From Pandoraea commovens (lineage in GTDB: Bacteria; Pseudomonadota; Gammaproteobacteria; Burkholderiales; Burkholderiaceae), in assembly GCF_902459615.1 (NCBI RefSeq), contig NZ_CABPSA010000007.1:1-64000 (forward strand): a DNA stretch of 64,000 bases, written 5' to 3'. A program made the position numbers and the translations under genes. Of this stretch, positions 53,075-60,258 are shown in pieces. A model generated the notes under the pieces. The model worked only from the letters and a program-made list of their open reading frames with translations. It was not told the origin of the DNA and did no database searches. Numbering within the stretch: the first letter of the stretch is position 1; the number at the start of each line of letters is the position of its first letter.

Positions 53075-54406
53075 TTACGTGGTGCTGCGGCTCAGGTCCG
53101 CGGCTTTCACGACCGGCTCGCTCGACTCTGCCTTGTAGTCGCTGGCGTAACGCTGTGCCAGACGGGCACGCATCGGCTTCAAGACAAACAAGGCAAGGAA
53201 GGCGGCGAAGGCGTTCATGGCGCAAGCGACCATGAAGACAGCCTGCCAGCTACCCGTCATCGAGGTGATGATGCTGGAGAACGGCACCAGCAAGGCAGCG
53301 GTCCCCTTCGCGGTGTACAACATCCCCGCATTGGTCGCGGCATACTTCGAGCCATACGTATCGGCGCAGGTTGCCGGGAACAAGCTGTAGATCTCACCCC
53401 AGGCGAAGAACACCAGGCCGGTCAGCAGCACGAAGGCCACCGGGTGCTGGCCATACTTTGCCAGTGCGTAGATCCCCACGGCTTCCATCGCGAAAGCGAT
53501 GAACATCGTGTTCTCGCGACCGATCTTGTCCGATATCCAGCCGAACACCGGACGCGTCACCCCGTTGAGCACACGGTCGATGGCCAGTGCGAAGGTGAGT
53601 GCGGGCAGTGTGAGACCGAGAAGCGAGACAGGTGCCTGATCCAGACCGTAGTCCTTGGCGATCGGGCCGAGCTGCGCCGTTGCCATCAGACCGCCAGCGG
53701 CCATCAGCACGAACATCAGATACATCAGCCAGAACACCGGGGAGCGCATGACTTCCGTCGGCTTGGCGTTGTAGCGCATTGCGCCCGGTGCCAGCTTCTT
53801 GAGCGCTTCGATCGATGCGGGCGGACTGGCGAGCGCCAGACCCAGCACCAGGACGATGATCCCCTGCCCCAGCCCGAAGGTCAGGAAGGTGTTCTCATAG
53901 CCGCTGGACTTGATCATGTTGGCGATCGGTACCACGGTCAGTGCCGAACCGGCGCCGAAACCGGCAGCGGTAATACCTGCGGCAAGACCACGGCGGTCCG
54001 GGAACCACTTCAGTGCGTTACCCACGCAGGTGCCATACACCGCACCGGCGCCGACACCGCCCACCGCCGCTGCGAAGTACAGCATCGGCAGCGACGAAGC
54101 ATAGGCATTGAGCACCCATGCAATACCGCACAACAGACCACCACCGACCACCACCGGGCGCGGGCCGAACTTGTCGACCAGATACCCTTCGATCGGCACC
54201 AGCCAGGTTTCCGTCACGACGAAAATCGTGAACGCCACCTGAATGGCCGTACGGCCCCAGTGATACTTTTCATCGATCGGGTTGACGAACAGCGTCCACC
54301 CATATTGCAAGTTGGCGATCATCGCCATGCAAATCACGCCGAACACGAGCTGAACCCACGGGCTCGCGAACACGGATTGCTTACCGTGTTGATTTGTCGT
54401 CTCCAC
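53075..54406 (-). CDS. oxlT: Oxalate:formate antiporter-type MFS transporter
   Basis: 443 residues from the GTG at 54406: AGGAGG lies five bases upstream, whereas the upstream in-frame ATG would sit on that ribosome-binding site. Twelve hydrophobic segments of the OFA family. The Lys in GMLYTAKGTAALLVPF corresponds to the essential TM11 Lys of OxlT; RPVFGWISDKIGRENTMFIA is the central loop motif. It exchanges oxalate for formate, bringing in substrate and using a proton in decarboxylation. A regulon operator lies about 165 bp upstream. Confidence 0.88.
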   Translation of the reverse strand: METTNQHGKQSVFASPWVQLVFGVICMAMIANLQYGWTLFVNPIDEKYHWGRTAIQVAFTIFVVTETWLVPIEGYLVDKFGPRPVVVGGGLLCGIAWVLNAYASSLPMLYFAAAVGGVGAGAVYGTCVGNALKWFPDRRGLAAGITAAGFGAGSALTVVPIANMIKSSGYENTFLTFGLGQGIIVLVLGLALASPPASIEALKKLAPGAMRYNAKPTEVMRSPVFWLMYLMFVLMAAGGLMATAQLGPIAKDYGLDQAPVSLLGLTLPALTFALAIDRVLNGVTRPVFGWISDKIGRENTMFIAFAMEAVGIYALAKYGQHPVAFVLLTGLVFFAWGEIYSLFPATCADTYGSKYAATNAGMLYTAKGTAALLVPFSSIITSMTGSWQAVFMVACAMNAFAAFLALFVLKPMRARLAQRYASDYKAESSEPVVKAADLSRSTT

Positions 54407-54561
54407 TTGTACCTCCTCCATCGGTTTTCAGTTGTTTGGCAGCTTCACAACAACAACACCTTCCGGATGGGGTCTATGCCCCCTGGGTATGCTTTACGAG
54501 GTCTATGCCTCGTCGACTTGTCTCTGATGCTTACGGGAGTCCATTGCGCTTCCCGTAAATA

Positions 54562-54593
54562 TACCGAACGAAATATACGATATATCAGATATA
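54562..54593. promoter_or_regulatory. Oxalate-regulon operator site 2 (oxlT)
   Basis: AATATACGATATATC around 54572-54586 with a partial ATATACCGAAC upstream and GATATAAG downstream. Core ATATACGATAT is identical to site 3. About 165 bp upstream of the oxlT start. Confidence 0.7.
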
Positions 54594-54628
54594 AGTCAAC
54601 ACTAATTTATTGCTGTCCTCGTTTTCCA

Positions 54629-54686
54629 CCTCGCGTGCCGAAGTCGTTTTCGTCCATTGCATCGAAAACAACTACGGCACGCGAGG
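54629..54686. repeat. 24-bp-arm inverted repeat (strong hairpin)
   Basis: Left arm CCTCGCGTGCCGAAGTCGTT plus TTCG (54629-54652), a 10-base loop, right arm 54663-54686. The arms pair over 24 bp with two mismatches. Not followed by a T-run on either strand. Not part of any gene; could be an mRNA leader structure, small RNA, or a site for a dimeric protein. Confidence 0.7.
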
Positions 54687-55068
54687 CACTGTCCTAAGTG
54701 GCGGCTAGATACAGTAACGCAACTGTAGGACGGAGCGGCGCAACAACGCAATGCGAAAACACTAAGGAGTTAACCTGATCCGGGAACCTTACCCAACAAG
54801 GCGCTCAGGCCTTTTATATCGGGCTCCTTGCGATTTTTTAAAACGGGCACAAGGCGATATTTTTGCTAATTTCACTCACAAGAAGACATACCCCTCTTCG
54901 TCCCTACCTCTCTGTAACACACCGTAATAATTCACTCGCAAGCAGCCCCCGGACATTTCACAAGTGCAGTTCATGACCGCAACGCTCACACATGCGGAAG
55001 CCCTTTTTTCAGGCCTGTGCGGGGAAACCATGAGGCCAAAAGGGCCAGGAAGGCTTGGCGCTATTCTT

Positions 55069-55085
55069 CTTGTGATATACGATAT
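55069..55085. promoter_or_regulatory. Oxalate-regulon operator site 3 (panE-like gene)
   Basis: CTTGTGATATACGATAT, followed by ACAACATTTGGTATTAG. GATATAC is directly repeated. 87 bp upstream of the panE-like start. 16 of 17 bases match site 1. Confidence 0.75.
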
Positions 55086-55171
55086 ACAACATTTGGTATT
55101 AGAAGAATCAGAAGAATAAAGCGGCCAGTACCAGGCCCGGGTTTCGATTGACCTTTGGAGGGAGAGACTTC

Positions 55172-56185
55172 ATGAAGATTTGCATCTATGGCGCCGGTGC
55201 CATCGGTGGCTATCTCGGCGTGCAACTCGCGCGCGCCGGAGCCGATGTCAGTCTGGTGGCACGTGGACCGCACCTCGCGGCCATGCGCGAGCACGGACTC
55301 AAGCTGCTCATCGATGGCGAAGAGCGCGTCGCCCACTTGCGTTGCACCGACGATGCGCGCGAACTTGGGCATCAGGATTACGTGATCATTGCCCTGAAAG
55401 CGCACTCGGTACCGTCGGTACTCGACGCGATGCAGCCGCTGATCGGCCCGAACACGGCCGTCGTCACGGCCGTGAATGGCATTCCCTACTGGTACTTCTA
55501 TAAGCACGGCGGCGCGCTTGAAGGCACGACGCTGGAGAGCATCGACCCGGGTGGCCGTCAGTGGCGCGAACTCGGTCCGGAGCGTGCGATCGGCTGCGTG
55601 GTGTATCCGGCGACCGAAGTCGTCGCGCCGGGTGTCATTCAACACGTCTACGGCAACAAGTTCCCGCTGGGCGAAGCCAGCGGTGAGCGCACCGAGCGTG
55701 TGGAGAAGCTCTCGCAAATCATGATCGCCGGTGGGCTCGACGCCCCGATCCGCGAAAACATTCGCGACGAGATCTGGCTCAAGCTCTGGGGCAACCTCTG
55801 CTTCAACCCGATTTCAGCGCTCACCCACGGCACGCTCGACATCATCGCCAGCGATCCGGGCACGCGGGCCATTGCGCGCGCCATGATGCTCGAAGCGAAA
55901 GCCATCGGCGACAAGTTCGGTGTGCACTTCCGCGTGGACGTCGAACGCCGCATCAACGGCGCCGGCGCGGTGGGCGCGCACAAGACGTCGATGCTTCAGG
56001 ATCTGGAGCGCGACCGTGCGATGGAAATCGACCCGCTCGTCTCCGTCGTTCAGGAGATGGGACGCCTGGCCAACGTGCCGACACCCACGCTCGACGTCGT
56101 GCTCGCGCTGATCAAGCAACGTGAGTTCATGACGAAGCCGGATGCCGTGGCGGCCGCACAGGAACGTCTGGCCAAAGCGGCATAA
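55172..56185 (+). CDS. PanE/ketopantoate reductase-family protein (possible oxalyl-CoA reductase)
   Basis: 337 residues from the ATG at 55172 behind TTTGGAGGGAGAGACTTC. N-terminal NADPH-binding GAGAIGG (7-13) and catalytic-region WLKLWGNLCFNPISALTHGT are typical of 2-dehydropantoate 2-reductases. Its place between oxalate genes and its own regulon-type operator argue against a housekeeping role in pantothenate synthesis. In Methylobacterium a PanE-type protein has been linked to oxalyl-CoA reduction to glyoxylate, as I recall; here that function is inferred only. Confidence 0.82.
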   Translation: MKICIYGAGAIGGYLGVQLARAGADVSLVARGPHLAAMREHGLKLLIDGEERVAHLRCTDDARELGHQDYVIIALKAHSVPSVLDAMQPLIGPNTAVVTAVNGIPYWYFYKHGGALEGTTLESIDPGGRQWRELGPERAIGCVVYPATEVVAPGVIQHVYGNKFPLGEASGERTERVEKLSQIMIAGGLDAPIRENIRDEIWLKLWGNLCFNPISALTHGTLDIIASDPGTRAIARAMMLEAKAIGDKFGVHFRVDVERRINGAGAVGAHKTSMLQDLERDRAMEIDPLVSVVQEMGRLANVPTPTLDVVLALIKQREFMTKPDAVAAAQERLAKAA

Positions 56186-56243
56186 TCAGACGGCATAACC
56201 AGCGGCATAACGCGTAACCGTTGTTTGTTTGAAACACCCGATC

Positions 56244-56267
56244 GCAGGGCACCGTGGCGTGCCCTGC
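56244..56267 (+). terminator. Hairpin downstream of the panE-like gene
   Basis: Perfect 9-bp stem GCAGGGCAC/GTGCCCTGC with a six-base loop, no T-run. Position fits a terminator of the panE-like transcript. Confidence 0.45.
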
Positions 56268-56670
56268 CCGAATCGGCACTGACTATATATATAGAGGGCG
56301 ATGCGATGGGTCCGAGAAACTCGTCGCCGACCCCGCCCCGCAAGCGCTCACCCGTGCCGCCACCGGACCTCCGGTCGCGGCCGATTTTTTGCCGGAAACC
56401 TCGGCGCTGTATGGCCGATGCAGGGAATAACGGCTGTGGTTTCGCGGCAACGCAATAACGTCCGTTTGGTCCACCCCAAAAGCAGCACCCGAATCACTGA
56501 AAACTGCGTGCGCCACTGGCGTCCCGAAATCCGCACCATCGCAAGCCAGACGGACATCCGAGGAGGTTCATCGCCATCATCGATCCCCCAAGCACTATCG
56601 GAAAAAGAGACAAATCCGAGACGTGTGAGAGCAGTGAGACCTGAAGAACGTCCCGAAAAACGATAAATTT

Positions 56671-56697
56671 TGATATTCGGTATGTGGTATATCTTGA
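56671..56697. promoter_or_regulatory. Oxalate-regulon operator site 4 (small gene/GntR)
   Basis: TGATATTCGGTATGTGGTAT (56671-56690) then ATCTTGA. Core ATATTCGGTAT is one base from site 1. Contains inverted GATAT ... ATATC. About 90 bp upstream of the small-protein gene, which precedes the GntR gene: suggests autoregulation. Confidence 0.7.
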
Positions 56698-56778
56698 GAC
56701 TTGTTGCGGCGCGACATACAATGCAAAGCAAGTTCTCCCCCACATTACTACCCGTCAACCTTTATCTGGAGTCTCACC

Positions 56779-56997
56779 ATGTTAGTCGCTGCCCTTACGC
56801 TTCTCGCCCTGGCTTCTGCCCTCGCCGCCGGTGTTGCAATGGTTCATCTGTTCGTCGCACTGCCCGCCAAATTGCTCGAAAAGGCTGAATCCAACGGCCG
56901 TTTCGCCTATCTGGCAGAAACCACGCAGGCAAACGAATCGGGTAAACTCGTCACGAAGCCGGCAACCCTCGTGGGGCAGCAAGCATTGCGCCTCTGA
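56779..56997 (+). CDS. Small membrane protein in the oxalate locus, 72 aa
   Basis: Start at the ATG at 56779 behind TATCTGGAGTCTCACC. One hydrophobic helix (residues 1-22, MLVAALTLLALASALAAGVA) followed by a soluble tail with Gln/Asn/Lys. No known family. Lies directly upstream of the GntR gene (29 bp) and shares its promoter. Could be a small transport or sensor accessory. Confidence 0.7.
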   Translation: MLVAALTLLALASALAAGVAMVHLFVALPAKLLEKAESNGRFAYLAETTQANESGKLVTKPATLVGQQALRL

Positions 56998-57026
56998 AGG
57001 GGCCGTAATACCTAGGAGACTATTGC

Positions 57027-57740
57027 ATGTCCCTGATCACCCCAACTCCGGTGCGCGTGACGCCACTCGCACTGGAGCCGATCGACACCACCACGAGTTT
57101 TCGTAATCAGGCGTATGCGCTGCTGAAAAAAGCCATCGCCGATGCCGATATTTATAACCAGAAGGACGAAATTCGCCTGGACGAGCGTCAGCTCATCCAG
57201 GTGCTTGGCGTTTCGCGCACACCGATTCGCGAAGCCATGACCTTGCTGGAACAGGAAGGCTTTCTGCGCACGGTGCCGCGCCGGGGCATCTTCATCATCC
57301 GCAAGACCAAGCGTGAAATCGTGGAAATGATTCAGATGTGGGCCGCCCTTGAAGGGATGTCTGCGCGTCTGGCCACGCTGAACGCGAGCGACGAAGAGAT
57401 CGCCAAGCTGCGTCATTTGTTCGATGAGTTCGTGAATGCACCGCCGACGGATCATATTGAAGAGTATTCGGACGCGAACATCGACTTCCACCAGGCGCTG
57501 ATCAATCTTGGCGGCTCGCAAGCCATCGCCAACACGATCAAGAATCTGTTCATTCACGTGCGCGCCATCCGTAAGGTGACGATTGCTCAGAACGACCGGG
57601 CTGCGCGCTCGATCGTCGATCACCTGAAGATCATCACCGCGCTCGAAAAGCGCGATACGGAACTCGCCGAGAAGCTCGCGCGCGACCACACCCTCGGTCT
57701 GGCCGCGTTCGTCGAAGAGCACTGCGACTTCCTCGAGTAA
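57027..57740 (+). CDS. GntR-family regulator, FCD type, candidate oxalate regulator
   Basis: 237 residues; AGGAG precedes the ATG. HTH: QKDEIRLDERQLIQVLGVSR followed by TPIREAMTLLEQEGFLR; then an FCD domain (IEEYSDANIDFHQALINLGG, DHLKIITALEKRDTELAEKL) with the metal-ligand pattern. It sits inside the oxalate locus between sites 4 and 5, so it is the best candidate to bind the ATATWCGRTAT sites. Confidence 0.87.
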   Translation: MSLITPTPVRVTPLALEPIDTTTSFRNQAYALLKKAIADADIYNQKDEIRLDERQLIQVLGVSRTPIREAMTLLEQEGFLRTVPRRGIFIIRKTKREIVEMIQMWAALEGMSARLATLNASDEEIAKLRHLFDEFVNAPPTDHIEEYSDANIDFHQALINLGGSQAIANTIKNLFIHVRAIRKVTIAQNDRAARSIVDHLKIITALEKRDTELAEKLARDHTLGLAAFVEEHCDFLE

Positions 57741-57802
57741 GCGCTTGATCCGGATTTGATCCGGGTTCGATGTCTCCACGACGCGCTCACCGCGCGTCTG
57801 CG

Positions 57803-57840
57803 AAAAAGCCAGTGATATGGAAGTGTCACTGGCTTTTTTT
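57803..57840. terminator. Bidirectional intrinsic terminator after the GntR gene
   Basis: AAAAAGCCAGTGA-TATGGAAG-TGTCACTGGCTTTTTTT: GCCAGTGA pairs with TCACTGGC, with A-run and T-run on the two sides. 62 bp past the GntR stop. Confidence 0.92.
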
Positions 57841-57920
57841 CTACCCCCCTCCCGCCTGTCACGCCCACCGGCATTGCCTTTCCGGATTCGGGTAAACGAT
57901 CCCGCGAAACCGCTTGCCTC

Positions 57921-57965
57921 GGTATTGCACGTATACCGTATATGATATATCGTGTTTCACATACT
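57921..57965. promoter_or_regulatory. Oxalate-regulon operator site 5 (fds operon)
   Basis: Core ATACCGTATAT (57933-57943) is the reverse complement of ATATACGGTAT in site 1; a second element ATATATCGTG follows (57947-57956). Between the GntR terminator and fdsG, about 245 bp upstream of fdsG. Confidence 0.7.
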
Positions 57966-58188
57966 GACCGAAGGTTGACGAAGTAAGCAACGGGCGAGAG
58001 GCCGAGCCCGTGCGGCATATGGTGGGGGCTATGTGTCGCACGCTCATCCGGCGTCACGCTGATCGACTAGACCCGAGAAGCATCGTCGTATGTGACCAAT
58101 GGGTCTCTCGCCCCGGGGCAGGACAAGAACATATAACCACCCTCAGGCGCACCGTACCCCACAGTGCGCCAAACAGGAGACATCAGCC

Positions 58189-58656
58189 ATGCGCGAGGCT
58201 TATTCCATCGCGACGGTGCAAGCGATTCTGGACCATCATGCATCTCAGGAAGGCCCCCTTCTGCCGATCCTCCATGATGTTCAGGAAGCTTTCGGCTACG
58301 TTCCCCCGGATGCCGTGTCCGTCATTGCCAACGCCCTCAACCTGTCACGCGCCGAAGTGCATGGCGTGATCACGTTCTATCACCATTTCCGCACCACCCC
58401 GCCGCCGCGACACGTCATTCAGATCTGTCGCGCGGAGGCATGTCAGAGCATGGGCGCCGACGCACTCGTGGCACACGCAGAACGCGCGCTGGGTTGCGCG
58501 ATGCACAGCCACAGCGGTGACGTCGCGCTCGAACCGGTGTTCTGTCTGGGCCAGTGCGCTACGTCCCCCGCGATCACCATCGACGACAAGCTGCACGCGC
58601 GCGTCACCCCCGAGAAATTCGACCGTCTGGTCGCCCGCGCCAAGGAAGCCGTATGA
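58189..58656 (+). CDS. fdsG: NAD-dependent formate dehydrogenase gamma subunit (NuoE-like)
   Basis: 155 residues from the ATG at 58189 behind AGGAGACATCAGCC. A NuoE-like [2Fe-2S] protein: LLPILHDVQEAFGYVPPDAV, CRAEACQSMGADALV and CLGQCATSPAITIDD hold the four Cys ligands. It passes electrons within the soluble FdsABG complex. Overlaps the fdsB start by ATGA. Confidence 0.94.
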   Translation: MREAYSIATVQAILDHHASQEGPLLPILHDVQEAFGYVPPDAVSVIANALNLSRAEVHGVITFYHHFRTTPPPRHVIQICRAEACQSMGADALVAHAERALGCAMHSHSGDVALEPVFCLGQCATSPAITIDDKLHARVTPEKFDRLVARAKEAV

Positions 58657-60245
58657 GCCAGTCCACTACTTCCGCCAAGGCAGCTGTGCGCCTCTACCTG
58701 CCGCGTGACTCCGCCGCGCTCGCGCTCGGCGCCGATGAAGTCGCCGACGCCATCGCCGCTGAGGCCGCCAAACGCGGCATCGAAATCGAGCTGGTCCGCA
58801 ACGGCACGCGCGGCATGCTCTGGCTCGAACCGTTGCTCGAAGTCGTGACCCCTGCGGGTCGCGTCGCCTATGGGCCTGTCGAAGTCGACGACGTCGCCGC
58901 CCTGTTCGATGCGAACGTCACCGCCGGTGGCGATCATCCGCTCGCGCTCGGTCTGACCGAAGAGATTCCGTATTTCAAGAAGCAGGAACGTCTGACGTTC
59001 GCACGCGTAGGCATCACCGATCCCGTTTCGGTCGACGACTACGTCGCGCACGACGGCTATCGCGGCCTGCGCAACGCCCTCGCACTGGACCCCGCGACCA
59101 TCGTCGCGCAGGTGACCGAGTCGGGCTTGCGCGGACGTGGCGGCGCAGCGTTTCCGACCGGCATCAAGTGGAAGACGGTGCTGAACACGCCCGCCGCGCA
59201 GAAGTACATCGTCTGCAACGCCGACGAAGGCGACTCGGGCACGTTCGCAGACCGTATGCTGATGGAAGGCGACCCGCTCGTGCTCGTCGAAGGTATGACG
59301 ATTGCTGGCATCGCCGTGGGTGCGACGCGCGGCTACATCTACGTGCGCAGCGAGTACCCGCATTCGATCGACGTACTCAACGAAGCCATCGTCAACGCGA
59401 ACAAAGCGGGCTATCTCGGCGAGAACATTCTCGGCTCGGGCCACGCGTTCCACCTCGAAGTGCGCAAGGCTGCCGGGGCTTACGTCTGCGGCGAAGAAAC
59501 GGCGCTGCTCGAAAGCCTCGAAGGCAAGCGTGGCGTGGTGCGGGCGAAACCGCCGCTGCCCGCCATCGAAGGCCTCTTCGGCTTGCCGACGGTCATCAAC
59601 AACGTGATTTCGCTCGCTTCCGTGCCGATCATCATGGACCGTGGCGCGGAGTTCTATAAGAACTTCGGCATGGGACGCTCGCGCGGCACCCTGCCAATCC
59701 AGCTCGCGGGCAACATCAAGTACGGCGGCCTCATCGAGAAGGCCTTCGGCGTGACGCTGCGCGAGATTCTGTACGACTACGGCGGCGGCGCCATCACCGG
59801 TCGCCCGCTGCGTGCGGTGCAGGTCGGCGGCCCGCTCGGCTCGTACCTGCCGGAGTCGCAGTGGGACACCCCGCTCGATTACGAAGCGTTCGCCGCGCAT
59901 TGGGCCGTGCTGGGTCACGGCGGCATCGTGGCGCACGACGACACTGTCGATCTCGCCAAGCTCGCCCGTTACGCGATGGAGTTCTGCACCATCGAATCGT
60001 GCGGCAAGTGCACGCCGTGCCGCATCGGTTCGACGCGTGGCGTCGAAGTGATGGACAAGATCATCGACGGTCGCGACCGTCCCAAGCAAATCAAGCTGCT
60101 GCGCGACCTGTGCGACACGATGCTCAACGGCTCGCTGTGCGCCATGGGCGGCATGACGCCCTACCCCGTGCTGTCTGCGCTGAATCATTTCCCAGAAGAC
60201 TTCGGCGCGGCCGAATCGTCGAACTTGCCGACCAAGGCCGCCTAG
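58653..60245 (+). CDS. fdsB: NAD-dependent formate dehydrogenase beta subunit (NuoF-like)
   Basis: 530 residues, starting at the ATG overlapping fdsG. NuoF-type core: GLRGRGGAAFPTGIKWKT (NADH site), YICGEETALLESLEG-like AYVCGEETALLESLEGKRGV (FMN) and C-terminal ESCGKCTPCRIGSTRG (cluster N3). The N-terminal about 120 residues are a second thioredoxin-like [2Fe-2S]-type region. It reduces NAD with electrons from formate. Confidence 0.94.
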   Translation: MSQSTTSAKAAVRLYLPRDSAALALGADEVADAIAAEAAKRGIEIELVRNGTRGMLWLEPLLEVVTPAGRVAYGPVEVDDVAALFDANVTAGGDHPLALGLTEEIPYFKKQERLTFARVGITDPVSVDDYVAHDGYRGLRNALALDPATIVAQVTESGLRGRGGAAFPTGIKWKTVLNTPAAQKYIVCNADEGDSGTFADRMLMEGDPLVLVEGMTIAGIAVGATRGYIYVRSEYPHSIDVLNEAIVNANKAGYLGENILGSGHAFHLEVRKAAGAYVCGEETALLESLEGKRGVVRAKPPLPAIEGLFGLPTVINNVISLASVPIIMDRGAEFYKNFGMGRSRGTLPIQLAGNIKYGGLIEKAFGVTLREILYDYGGGAITGRPLRAVQVGGPLGSYLPESQWDTPLDYEAFAAHWAVLGHGGIVAHDDTVDLAKLARYAMEFCTIESCGKCTPCRIGSTRGVEVMDKIIDGRDRPKQIKLLRDLCDTMLNGSLCAMGGMTPYPVLSALNHFPEDFGAAESSNLPTKAA

Positions 60246-60258
60246 GAGACCCCCGATC

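Larger units (their letters stand above)
54407..55171. other. Long intergenic region with operators and a strong hairpin
   Basis: 765 bp between divergent oxlT and the panE-like gene. It holds operator site 2 (54562-54593), the long hairpin (54629-54686) and operator site 3 (55069-55085). The rest is AT-rich with no gene I would support. The length and structure suggest a complex promoter or a small RNA. Confidence 0.5.
56186..56778. other. Intergenic region with hairpin and operator site 4
   Basis: 593 bp. GCAGGGCAC-CGTGGC-GTGCCCTGC (56244-56267) is a 9-bp hairpin 58 bp past the panE-like stop, probably its terminator without a T-run. TATATATATAG at about 56284 is AT-rich. Operator site 4 is at 56671-56697. 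No gene seen. Confidence 0.5.

Noticed and set aside
55172-56185. Housekeeping panE of pantothenate synthesis
   Set aside because: Not excluded, but the operator, location and lack of other pan genes point to an oxalate-linked role.
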